Below, one piece after another: positions 11,982 through 22,600 of a DNA stretch of 64,000 nucleotides. The notes below the pieces were generated by a model. It saw nothing but the letters and a program-made list of their open reading frames with translations. It was not told the DNA's origin and searched no databases. The position numbers and the translations under genes are program-made. Source of the stretch: Dendrolimus kikuchii (taxonomy: Eukaryota; Arthropoda; Insecta; Lepidoptera; Lasiocampidae). Each line of letters begins with the position of its first letter. Position 1 is the stretch's first letter. The stretch spans positions 14,112,001-14,176,000 of the forward strand of contig CM034412.1 in NCBI GenBank assembly GCA_019925095.2, in the 5' to 3' direction.

Positions 11982-12239
11982 TATTCTATAAAAAGCTTTA
12001 TTAAAACTATTCAATGTATCAGAGATCAATAACTTAAAGTAGAGCTATGGTTGTGGTTGTCAACCTCAATGACGGGAGATGGCGGGTCCCGCTCCAATAA
12101 ATACACCCTAAGTTCTATCAGACCCACATTCACCAAGTTGCACAGGACTGATGTTATTAGAATCCTGAAAGTAACACATTAGTATTAGCTATTAGCGTTA
12201 TTAGTTGCCATTCGACGAGGAAATGCAATCAGCGTATTG

Positions 12240-12662
12240 GGAAAGTTGCCAATTAACAAAATTCAAAATAAGTTCCACTGGAGAACACTTTTTTTTTTTA
12301 TTGCAGGAGATCAGCAGACAGGCAGACGGCCCACTTGATGAAAAGCGGTTACCATCGCCTATGGACATTTGCAACACCAAAGGTGCTACAAATGCGCTGC
12401 TGCTCTCTTAAGGGAGACTGGAACCTGGTCACTAATGCCGGAACACAACTCAAGGTTGTTATGGCGACATACTCTAGACCAGGGGTGGTAGCCATCCAGT
12501 CGGGCAAATGCCCTACCACCTGGCTGTGGGTTGTTAAGTCGCCTCTTACGACAGGCCGCCCAACCGCAGGAAATTATATTCTTTCTCCGTTCCTGCACGG
12601 ATAGACTTTTTGAATGCTATACATGTAAGTCAAAATTTAAATCTACTTCCTATTCTGTAAGC
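12240..12662 (+). repeat. Repeat Y copy, split by a SINE-A
   Basis: The left part, ending GTTCCACTGGAGAACACTT, and the right part, ACTTTTTGAATG to CTACTTCCTATTCT, are contiguous in the uninterrupted copy at 58858-59225. The SINE-A at 12290-12603 therefore inserted into an existing repeat Y. Confidence 0.7.
12290..12603 (-). mobile_element. SINE-A copy inside repeat Y
   Basis: Full length with its poly(T) side on the left. ACTTTTT flanks both sides, but the poly(T) run makes the exact duplication length uncertain. Confidence 0.8.
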
Positions 12663-12854
12663 CGTGCGTAGGTTTATCGATGACTACTTACTATTATTGC
12701 ATATACTTATGTAAAGTATACACAATAATAAATTTAAAAAATAAATTTATTATAATCTATTATGTTTAAACAGTTGCATATTATCACCATATCTTGTATA
12801 TGTATATAACTTATGTGTATACTTGTATATATAATATAGTTATATATTTATTAT
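12663..12854. other. No feature seen
   Basis: AT-rich spacer. Confidence 0.3.
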
Positions 12855-13227
12855 TAAAATGTAAGTACATACATAACTTCACGCCAGTTCCCTTGTGGGG
12901 TAGGCACGAACAACCACACCTCACTTGCTTCTTTGACATTCATAACTCTTGTCATGCACGCTAGTCTGTTCTTAAGGCTCCTGACATCACCTTCTGCTAG
13001 TACACGATCAATTTGATCATGGAAGGTGTGTCGTGGCCTTCCACGACTTCTGCATCCATCCACTTTTGCATTGTATATCTGTTTAGTCATTCTTTCCACA
13101 TGCCCGAACCACCGGAGCATTCCTTTCCTTACCCTCACCCCGACACTCTCTTTCAGACCAACTCTCTTTCTTACTTCGGTATTACGAACGCGGTCCGCGA
13201 GCGTCACTCCGCAGTAAAATGTAAGTA
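12855..13227 (-). mobile_element. RTE-like LINE 3' fragment with 13-bp duplication
   Basis: 12868-13214 encodes the C-terminal tail on the minus strand, with small internal losses (for example the MHDE block after GHVER is absent). Exact TAAAATGTAAGTA duplications lie at 12855-12867 and 13215-13227. Confidence 0.85.
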
Positions 13228-13263
13228 ATCGTACAATAATTATGTATACCACCGTCGCCACTC

Positions 13264-13405
13264 CTAATCAGAATATTCTTGCCACGGGTTGTCTGGAAGA
13301 GATCGCTTTTTAGCGATAAGACCGCCCTTTGTACCCAACTAGACTAACACTAGTTCATAAGTTTTTCTGTAATGGTGTACAATAAAGTGTTATCTATCTA
13401 TCTTT
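13264..13405 (+). mobile_element. 3' end of a retroelement with a conserved hairpin
   Basis: The segment contains GGTTGTCTGGAAGAGATCGC, then an ATCGCTTTTTAGCGAT hairpin, GACCGCC, and ends ACAATAAAGTGTTATCTATC. Related ends lie at 41965-42092 (plus) and at 25905-26035 and 59505-59640 (minus). The AATAAA and TATC tail suggest a LINE or SINE 3' terminus. Confidence 0.6.
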
Positions 13406-13639
13406 ATTGCAACAACTATTTATGTAGTCCTTTTTTGTCAACCATCGACGCGTGACATCATGAGGCGAGCCTTCTGCGCACAGGTAGTATGTACACCAAT
13501 TACTAATTTGAGACTCATATACGTAATTTTAGTTGTCTTAAGGGATTATAGGTAGAATACAATATAAGTTAAGTGTCCTTCATTGTACTAGTTTTTCTGT
13601 GTCTGTTTCTAACAATAAAGCAGATTCATTATATATTTT

Positions 13640-14035
13640 TTTATGTTTATGGCTTGGCAACTAGGCCTTTAAGCCAGGCGCAGTTGTATTGCAGGCTACA
13701 ATCCACACCATTCAACGGAGTTCTTGTGAAAACTCGAAAAGCCACATTTGACTATACAGTTCACATTTCTCACAACAATACATAATTACTACTCAAAAAC
13801 TATCAATATTCTACAACTATTGTTCATTTTAGAGTAGTTTTACATATTTTTAGAAAATAAAACTGCACAAGAGTTATGAATGTCAAAGAAGCAAGTGAGG
13901 TGTGTAAGAATGGGCCTAAATGGCGCTCTGTTGTTCGTGCCTACCCCGCAAGGGAACTGGCGTGAAGTTATGTATGTATGTATGTATGTAAAACTGCACA
14001 GCACAGCATCTCCTTTCAGTTACCGCCAAAAACTC
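13640..14035 (-). repeat. Repeat Z copy, split by an RTE-like insertion
   Basis: After removing 13870-13998, the sequence matches the inverse of 58040-58265 (GGCGG...ACT, AGATGTTGTGCTGTGCAGTTT, AACAATAGTTGTAG and GTGAACTGTAAAGTC blocks). A diverged third copy is near 45745-45870. Its class is unknown. Confidence 0.6.
13859..13998 (+). mobile_element. Very short RTE-like LINE insertion with 11-bp duplication
   Basis: Only the last about 118 bp of the LINE (from GAGTTATGAATGTC to the TATG repeat) lie between AAAACTGCACA at 13859-13869 and again at 13988-13998. The uninterrupted site is seen in the repeat Z copy at 58040-58265. Confidence 0.85.
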
Positions 14036-14049
14036 CCACATTCATTATA

Positions 14050-14400
14050 ATTTATTTTTAAATACAGATTATAGATTTTGGACTTCCTAATAAGCTTTTT
14101 TAAAAAGGTTTTTAAATACAAGATTTTGAGATCCTGGATATCATGTAGCGGCAGAGTGCTAGCCAAGACAAGTAACACGAGTCCAAACACGACGGGCCTA
14201 TCTTGTTTAGTACAGGAGTTCTTATGGCCACCTTCTGACTCCATCATCAGATCAGCTCCATGGTAACACATTATTGCATTGTCACGCGATATACATATGT
14301 GTGCAAAATTTCAGCTCAATCGGAAACCGGGACGTTGGTCAAATTAAACTTGCAAGATTCCACCCGAACTTACATACATACATCCATTGCAAGTTAAATA
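14050..14400 (-). repeat. Probable lepidopteran interspersed repeat
   Basis: The minus strand has an 83-residue frame beginning at a GCTGATCTGATGATGGAGTC block. The right side contains TGTGCAAAATTTCAGCTCAATCGG, which I recognise as a common lepidopteran repeat motif. It ends near an ACATACATACAT run. I cannot assign a class. Confidence 0.4.
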
Positions 14401-14639
14401 AAAGCTTGTAAAATGACAATGATTGCTAAACAAAAGAAATAATAGAATACAATAAAAGAAAACTTAACTTATTTGTATTGTATTCTACTCACAGTCCCTC
14501 AAGACTATAAGTAGAATACTGAGCCTAGATCACCGTCTTCTATGGGTAAGGTGCCCAGAAGGCTGGCTACATTTCCTCGCTGGATCGCCATACTGATCCG
14601 ATTTTTAATTTTAATTATTATATACTTTTTATACTTTAT

Positions 14640-14958
14640 CAGTACAGGAACGGAGAAAGAATACAATTCCCTGCGGTCAGGCGGCCTGGCGTAAGAGGCG
14701 ACTAAACAACCCACAGCCAGGTGGTAGGGCATTTGCCCGACTGGATAGCTACCACCCCTGGTCTAGAGCATGCCGCCATAACAACTTTGAGTTGTGTTCC
14801 GGCATTAGTGACCAGATTCCAGACTCGCTTAAGAGAGCAGCAGCGCATATGTAGCACCTTTAGAGTTGCAAATATCCATAGGCGATGGTAACCGCTTTCC
14901 ATCCAGTAGGCCGTCTGCCTGTCTGCTGAACTCCTGCAATAAAAAAAATAAAAAAAAT
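14640..14958 (+). mobile_element. SINE-A copy
   Basis: Full length, ending in an interrupted A-run that directly meets the head of a second SINE-A. Confidence 0.8.
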
Positions 14959-15035
14959 CCGTGCAGGAGCGGAGAAAAAACACAATTCCCTGCGGTCGGG
15001 CGGCCTGTCGTAAGAGGCGACAAAACAACCATACA
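14959..15035 (+). mobile_element. SINE-A 5' fragment joined to a Helitron-like fragment
   Basis: Only the head of the element (TCCGTGCAGGAGCGGAG to GGCGACAAAACAACC) is present. It then switches to a sequence like the internal part of the 41325 Helitron (ACCGATTTTGATGAAATTTT). Loss of the 3' end is unusual for a retroposed element and suggests a later rearrangement. Confidence 0.65.
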
Positions 15036-15108
15036 AGTCGGGTTCTGAACTCTTCCTAAACGATTGAACCGATTTTGATGAAATTTTTTGTGCGTATTCA
15101 TGTTGGTC

Positions 15109-15111
15109 CCG

Positions 15112-15141
<30 letters not shown>
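15109..15141. repeat. (AAT)n microsatellite
   Basis: About ten AAT units. A shorter AAT run at about 15405-15421 is the tail of the neighbouring SINE. Confidence 0.85.
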
Positions 15142-15143
<2 letters not shown>

Positions 15144-15266
15144 GACTAATAGCGAAGAGCCTTGATCGCCACCTTGAAAGGCTCTCGCTTGGTATCTGGT
15201 TGAAGGGTCGGATGCAGAAGGCAGCTCTGTTGGACACGGCCCGTATTGTGAGGAGATTCCTGTGTC
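15142..15266 (+). pseudogene. Short C-terminal coding relic, probably of a retroelement
   Basis: A plus-strand frame ends DTARIVRRFLCLEP followed by a stop and a CCACCGGTAGCC segment. The LDTARIVRRFL ending resembles ends of retroelement proteins, but I cannot assign a family with confidence. Confidence 0.35.
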
Positions 15267-15406
15267 TGGAGCCTTAACCACCGGTAGCCTGGACCCTAGG
15301 CCCCACTGCCGGCGAAGATCAGCTTTTTATATTTTTTTTATAAATAAATTTGTATTTTTTATAAGAAAAATGTAAAAAAGTTTGGAAATAAAATATATAT
15401 GTAAAT

Positions 15407-15645
15407 AATAATAATAATAATCGGCAGACAAACACACATTGTATATCCCCAAATTAAGCAAGTTACGCTTGTGTTATGGGTAATATACAACGGAGTACTC
15501 TGGGGCCGATCCCAGACACCCAGACTTTAGTAAATAACGGAGAAAATACGTTTCCGAAATTTACTATACCAGGAATCGAACCCGGAGCCTCTGCGTTGCA
15601 GTGAGGTACGCCGGCAAAGGCTTAGCCCGTTCAACCACAGAGGCC
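15407..15645 (-). mobile_element. tRNA-derived SINE (SINE-T) with (ATT)n tail
   Basis: On the minus strand it starts GACGGCCTCTGTGGTTGAAC (box-A-like region) and has the perfect box B GGTTCGATTCC about 60 nt later. It then has a body with GGGATCGGCCCCAGAGTA and ends in (ATT)n. The spacing of the two boxes fits an RNA polymerase III promoter. Other copies lie at 23805-24045 and, in part, at 40835-40927. Confidence 0.75.
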
Positions 15646-16205
15646 GTCAATGGTTTAGATTCACGATTAGACCCGTTCAGTGGCACCACTAAACTCCTCC
15701 TAAACATTGGGACCGATTGTGACGTTTATTTTTTGTGTGTGTTCAAGTGGATTCGAGAATGGTTTAGATTAACAATTGGTCCCGGCAGATGAGGCTGCAA
15801 TCGGTTTTCAGGATTACGACCATTTTTTTTGTGTGTTTGAGTGGGTCTCGGAATGACTTAGATTCACTATAGAACCAGCGCTGCAACCGGGTTCCAGGTT
15901 TTAGGTGAATTATTTTTGTGTGTGTTCAAGTGGGTCCCGGGGTGGTTTAAATTCAAATTTGAACCGGGTAGGAGGCGCTGCGGGTAGGGTTCGAGGTTTT
16001 AGGTGAATTTAGTTTCACGATTGGATCCGGTAAGTGGCGCCGCTAAACTCCTCCTAAACGGTGGGCCCGATTTTGATGAATTTTTATGCTTGTTCAAGTG
16101 GATTCGAGAAGTTTATATTAACGTTTGGTCCCTGTAGATGGCGCTGCAATCGGGTTCTAGGTTTTTATTTTGAAAGGCAGGACAACGTCTGCTGATTACA
16201 GCTAG
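15646..16205 (+). mobile_element. Helitron-like element with degenerate internal tandem repeats
   Basis: The right end, GGACAACGTCTGC...CTAG at 16202-16205, matches the 3' end of the Helitrons at 41325 and 50847. Inside, a unit of about 90-120 bp (GTGTTCAAGTGG, then TTTAGATT...GGTCC, then GGCGCTGCAATCGGGTTCTAGG) is repeated about five times with divergence. The 5' terminus was not found; the element appears to start next to the SINE-T. Confidence 0.6.
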
Positions 16206-16407
16206 TCTATACTAATATTATAAAGAGGTAAAGTTTGTGACGTTGTAGGGGGTAATCTCTGGATCTACTAAACCGATTTTAAAAATTCTTTTACTGTTGG
16301 AAAGCTACGTTAACAAGGAGTGTAATAGACTATATAACATAAGCCACATAACGCTATATGCCACGGGAGCGGGACAGAGCGGGGGTCAAACCGCGCCGGG
16401 CCGCTAG
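16206..16407 (+). mobile_element. Short non-autonomous Helitron
   Basis: Starts TCTATACTAATATTATAAAG and ends CCGGGCCGCTAG followed by T, which are Helitron-type termini. It begins exactly at the CTAG end of the preceding Helitron. The copy at 50194-50394 is nearly the same length and sequence. Confidence 0.75.
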
Positions 16408-16507
16408 TTTACTATATATTTAGAAACTTATGATTAAGACTAACCTATGACTACATTATTGACTATCAGTAGGTAACATATGTGCTATTATAATTACGAC
16501 AACGTAC

Positions 16508-16667
16508 AAGTAAGAATACCCTAATGTGGGTGCGGCTTCAAACACTCCTTGTGCTATATAGGATACTGCCAGGTGCTCTTTGAGTCCGGATATCAGCCAA
16601 TATAAGCCGAAGAGTAGGAGGACTATAACGCCAAGCACTGCTGTTGCCAAGTTCATCCAAAGACAGC
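16508..16667 (-). CDS. Clarin-like gene A, exon 6
   Basis: 160 nt; enters in phase 1 and leaves in phase 2. It encodes GCLWMNLATAVLG, a long hydrophobic segment (VIVLLLFGLYWLISGL) and FEAAPTLGYSY. Paralog similarity stops exactly at the proposed donor (GTACGT here, GTATGT in gene B). The acceptor tract is only about 15 nt long because a LINE poly(A) lies directly upstream. Confidence 0.75.
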
Positions 16668-19600
16668 CTGAAACGGAATAAAGTTTTTTTATAGCTGGAG
16701 TATAGCAGCCAAGCTGGCGGCCCACATGATGAAAAGCGGTTACCGTCGCCTATGGACGTTTGCGACATCAGAGATGTCAGCAACGCGTTGCCGGCCTCGA
16801 GGACATTTTTTGACACTCTTTTCAAAAAACTCCATAGCGTAGCGCTGTAGGAAAACCTCAGCTGGGAGCTCATTCCAAATTTTTATCCGTGCAGGAACGG
16901 AGAAAGAATACAATTTCCTGCGGCCTATCATCCACAGCCAGGTGGTAGGGCATTTGCCCGACTGGATGGCTGCCACCCCTGGTCTAAAGTATGTCGCCAT
17001 AACAACCTTGAGTTGTGTTCCAGCATTAGTGACCATTTCCAGTCTCTCTTAAGAGAGCAGCAGCGCATTTGTATCACCTTTGGTGTTAGAAATGTCGATA
17101 GGCAACGGTAGCCGCTTCTCATCAGGTGGGCCGTTTGCCTGTCTGCTGAACTCATGCAGTAAATAAAAAAATGAGCGAAGTAGCTCAAGGAATGTGTATA
17201 TAATAAGGGCTCTATTTACGTTGCTTTAATTTTTAGGTACTTATTTTTTTTATCTTTTTTTTTCTTATAATATGTTGATTATAATATAATTTTATTTAAC
17301 TTGCTTTTACCGTGGGTCACTTGTCTTTGTAATTAAGGAGGTGGGCACTGAAAATCAGTGCTGTGTCGGACTATGTTTCGGCACAGCAAAAAATTGAGTG
17401 CCAACCTCATTTCGCGAATTGCGGCACACAATTTCAATGCTATTATTATTATTATAAATCACTGTTAAAGTGTCACATTTTTAGAAATAAATATTTTCTT
17501 TCTTTCTTTCTAAGGAAATATGGCGAACGGTGCCGTAGTAGAACAAAGTCGAAGGCACCATTCTAATCATTCATTGTAATGTCTACCGTGACGACACCTC
17601 ATGGGCACAGCGGAAGATCAGCGCTGGTTTTAACCGACCGGCATTATGCTGAGTCTGATGCCCCTTTTGGGACAAGATTGTATCAGGCTAGTTTTAAATT
17701 TGTTAGCAATTATACTTACTGTATTTATATAATTTGTCCTAAATAAAATTATTTTCTTTCTTTCTTTCTAAATATAAATGACTGGTTTACACGTATTGGT
17801 CTATGTGGGGATTCATCAGAAAATCAATATTTTTTAAATAGGCTCGCGCTGCGACAGAATGATATGTTACCTGGCAACCCCAAGGCTGGTTCTACGGGAT
17901 TCTTACAAGCGTTGACGATTGCTAAACCTCCCGATACTATGCCCAATAATAGTTGTAGGAATATTATAGTTAGCAGGCTCACGTAGAAAGCGAAGGATAT
18001 CACTGGTGGATTGTCACCTAAAATAAATTATAATTTTATCAAATTATCAGGTACAAGAAGAAAAATTACATACATACATAACTTCACGCCAGTTCTCTTG
18101 CGGGGTAGGCACGAACAACAGAGCGCCATTCAGGCTTATTCTTGCACACCTCACTTGCTTCTTTGACATTCATAGCTCTTGTCATACACGCTCGTCTGTT
18201 CTTAAGGCTCCTGACATCACCTTCTGCTAGTACACTATCAATTTGATCATGGAAGGTGTGTCGTGGCCTTCCACGACTTCTACATCCATCCAGTTTTGCA
18301 TTGTATAAGAAAAATTACATATAATAAAATAATGCGTACTAGGAGCTATTGTGTCGATTTCTGTCGTCGCACCACAGCCTAGTGACGGCCAAAAACCCTG
18401 AGCCATAGCTTCCACCTGCAAGGAATATCTTGAATTTCAATACTTTACATTAAAAAAAATCTAGCAAAAACTTCAATGGACAAGTGGAAAAACGAATGGC
18501 AACGGACAAGTGGCAAAACGAATCGCAACAAAATTTTAACCTAAAGTTTTGCGAGCAGATTATTAATGTCTTGTCCAATTTGAAAACCTGCCTGTAAAAC
18601 TTCAAGTTAAAATGTTGTTGCGATTCGTTTTGCCATTTGTCCGTTGAAGTTTAACTTTTACTATGAGTCCCAGCACACATTTCGATTTTTCGCAGGTTTA
18701 CTGCAAATTATGATTTGGCTAGATTAGGTACATTTTAATGAATGCATTTTTTATTTAAACATATTTTATTTTATCAAAGAAAAAAAAATAATTCGATCCG
18801 GAACTCTAAAATTATGCCGCCTCTCACCACGTCTAGTCTAAATTTATGCCGCTCCTCCATGCGGCCGTAACGCTTTTATTGTGACAGAAAAATTCTAAGA
18901 CCCACGTTTATATAGAAATTTCATTTCAAAAATCTAGCAAAAACAACCGACTTCAAGAGTAACTAAAAAGCAAAAACGAAGTAAAGCATAAAATTTGCTA
19001 TATTTCTTTTATTGTAATTACCAGGGGCGTAGCTACCGCCGTATCAGCCGTATCAATGATACGGGGCCTCCAGGCTACAGGGGCCCCGAAACTAAGTAAG
19101 CAAAAATTCTAAAAATATCTACAATTCACAATTTTTTATAGATTATAAATTTTTAAGAGTATCTTCTGGGCCAACAGAAACGGCTATTAGACTTCTCATT
19201 ATGTCTGCTACAGAAAGAAAGTCTAGAAATAACTGAAATCGTTTACTACTATGGATGATTTGATAAATAAGTTTGCCGAAAAAAAGGCGGGAAAAGTGTA
19301 TTTTTGGATGGTTTGTCCAACTTAGCTCCTAGAAGCATTAAGTATACGTAATAACTTATAATCTATATAAATATAGTTATTTAAATTCAATTCGAGCATT
19401 TTTTGTTTCTTTCATAAAAAAACTTTATCCTTCCTTTGGGTGCCCTAACAAATTTTAATACGGGGCCCGTCTAAGGCAAGCTACGTCACTGGTAATTACC
19501 TACATCCTTGGGGTCTTATGACACATGTGATTCCGGAGGTTGGACCACGCACAAATTGGTTAATCAAATCATTTAAATTAATTTATAGGTATATTATAAA

Positions 19601-22600
19601 CTATCTGTCCCGGCATACGTTGTGCTGCCCTGTCCCGATTCTAGTGCCACCTACCGGTTCCAATTGTGAATCTAAACCATCCGGGGACCCACACAAACAC
19701 ACATAAAAAGTTTAATCAAAGTCGTTCTCAAGTTATGTGCGTATATACATTTCTACGATTCATTTTTATATATAAGATTACATTAACAAATGTATACTCA
19801 AAACAGAAGTTATAAAGTATAATTTAATATGATCCATGAGAACGTTGCCGACAAAATTGCGTTGCAGTTTGGCAATGTAATTTTATGTATAAATCTTTTA
19901 ACTTTTTTTTTAAACCCTACTATTCTATTTCTTTTGCCTGATGCCTCTACCCTATCCCATCTATACTATACCATTCTTCCTATCCTTTACTAAAGACGGG
20001 CAACACCATGACTTTGTCCTTGGCATTACAAACGGCTATAGGCGACTGCAGTCACTTTCCATTAATATTAACTTATTTCTCCTATTGAGTAATTAAGAAA
20101 ATGGAAAACATCACTTTAGAATTTCTTGATTAAAGCCTTACCTCAATAAATCTAGCTTCTTCTTCAGTTTTACAACTCAACGCGCAGGCATTAAGCGCTG
20201 GCACACATGTCACTGAAATATAAAAATGAATAAACATATTTTGCAACTCTTGAAGGCAACAGAAAGGGTCATATGTCATCAGATCCATCCGGCATTCGAT
20301 AAGCGCTTCCGTTGATAGGTGGACGCCGCGATGTCTACCTATGAACCTCACGTGGTTTGTTGGATCCTCACGATTTATGCTGATGTGGGTAGTTTAGTAA
20401 GTGCCGCTGGCTTTCTGTTTCGCAGCCATTACGTGGCGGCGAACCAGTCTCCAACGCACGCGAGGTCAGTTCGGGCGTTCCGTTTTCTTCGTGCAAATGA
20501 CCGTTTCACATACCATTCTTGGATATTTTATTAAACTTTATACACAAGCCCTGCTTGCTCTCTTTTTTTTTATTGCAGGAGTTCAGCAGACAGGCAGACG
20601 GCCCACTTGATTGAAAGCGGTTACCATCGCCTATGGACGTTTGCAAAACCAAAGTTGCTACAAATGCGCTGCTGCTCTCTTAAAGGGGACTGGAACCTGG
20701 TCACTAATACCGGAGCACAACTCAAGGTTGTTATGGCGACATACTTTAGACCAGGGGTGGTAGCCATCCAGTCGGGCAAATGCCCTACCACCTGGCTGTG
20801 GGTTGTTTAGTCGCCTCTTACGACAGGCCGCCCGGCCGCAGGAAATTGTATTCTTTCTCCGTTCCTGCATGGATTAAATTACTCTGGTGTGAGTGTGCCG
20901 TAATTTAAACCTAAGTGCCATCCGAGGACTTGTTAGTGCCGTGCACTTTCAGGAGCTGTGTAGCTGCCCCATTGGAGCTGGATTCCGAGGTTAGCGGTGA
21001 TTATTACCCCATTAGTTTTTGTGCAGGATTTGGCATACCTCTCATTCCTTGAAATATACCCTACAGTCCACAAATTATTTACTAGAACAGGCGAAGCTGT
21101 GTAGTATCCGTGATCCAACATTGCACATGGTTAACGAGAGAACGTCGCATGAGCCACGAATTGCCGAGTGATCAATCAGCGATTGGTACTGAGTGTTGCC
21201 CAGTAGTTGTTTACTTGATGTCCACTCGTGGCGAGCGACACGGTCCGGTGTTGCTCGAGCGTATAACAGGGTAAGCACAGACGGTGCGTTTACTGGTATA
21301 CAAATTTAAAGATGCTTACAGCGCGTTCCTTTTGAAGCTCACAACGCCCAAAATTCTCCATCAGCCGTTCCATCTGGCGACCGCGGTCGTTATGCTCGTG
21401 GCGGAAACCTCACTAATGACATCATAGTGTTTGATCACCCACCGCTCACAACGACACATGTCAAGATGTGGGTCGAATAACCGTTCCATTAGAGTTAATT
21501 GTTTGCAACGCCCGCAAGCAAGAGGAACGGGAAAAATCGCTGTAACCTTAGTGAGCTATAGAGGAGGGTAAGTATTGTAAAACCAACTAATTAGCGGTTG
21601 TTGACAAAATAGCCATTGATAAGTTGTCAACCACATCGCCAACTAGCTAATGCTCGAATTAATCCGACAACTGACAAGTTTACAACTTAGCCGTTATCAG
21701 TCGGCTGTCGGTTAGCGAGGCATTCACCCATGAGCCGATATCCGTGCAGGAACGGAGAAAGAATACAATTTCCTGCGGCCGGGCGGCCTCTCGTAAGAGG
21801 CGACAAAACAACCAACAGCCAGGTGGTAGGGCATTTGCCCGACTGGATGGCTACCACCCCTGGTCTAAAGTATGTCACCATAACAACCTTGAGTTGTGTT
21901 CCGGCATTAGTGACCAGGATCCAGTCTCCCTTAAGAGAGCAGCAGCGCATTTGTATCGTCTTTGGTGTTGCAAATGTCCATAGACGATGGTAACCGCTTT
22001 CCATCAAGTGGGCCGTCTGCCTGTCTGCTGATCTCCTGCAATAAAAAAAAAAGCCGAATAGCTATTATCTGATTTTATAACCGGTTAATTAATGAACTAC
22101 TAGTAGCTGGATGATTAATTGTTAAGTATTTCGGTTGGTTACTTACCCAACGCTATTGCTAGTGAGCCATGTTGGGTTCTTATGTTTGAAACCCGTACCA
22201 AGTGTTTTTTTCTTATTGTAGGTATGTACGCGATTTCTCTGCTCTTCTCTCGGATTACCCGAAAGAAAATGGTGCAGTGAAATCACCAAAAAATAAAAAT
22301 TCAGGATAACTGTCAGGCGTAATTAAATGGAAATGCCGTAAGGATACTTAATTTCATTGGATTTTTGTAAATCATGACTGTTTAGGCCAATTATTTCGAT
22401 TGGTTCATTTCCTTGATTATATGATCGGAATGAAGTCAGTCACACCGACATCTTCCGATCTGTGCCCTTCTAAGGAGGCTCATTGGCCAACGATGTTATG
22501 TCGTCACGTAATGACATTGGAGGGACAAAAACCGCACCACCGCCCCAATAAATTTAATAAGTCGAATATCCTACACGATCGCGCGCGCATGGCGACCCGC

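Noticed and set aside
13992..14266. Frames near 14020-14270 as a terminal exon of clarin-like gene A
   Set aside because: They contain a hydrophobic stretch, but the sequence looks like a common lepidopteran repeat and no acceptor in the needed phase was found.
20562..20876. Open frames of 60-120 codons on both strands within each SINE-A copy as genes
   Set aside because: The same frames recur in over a dozen copies with random stops, span the A tail, and follow repeat borders; they are by-products of the repeat.
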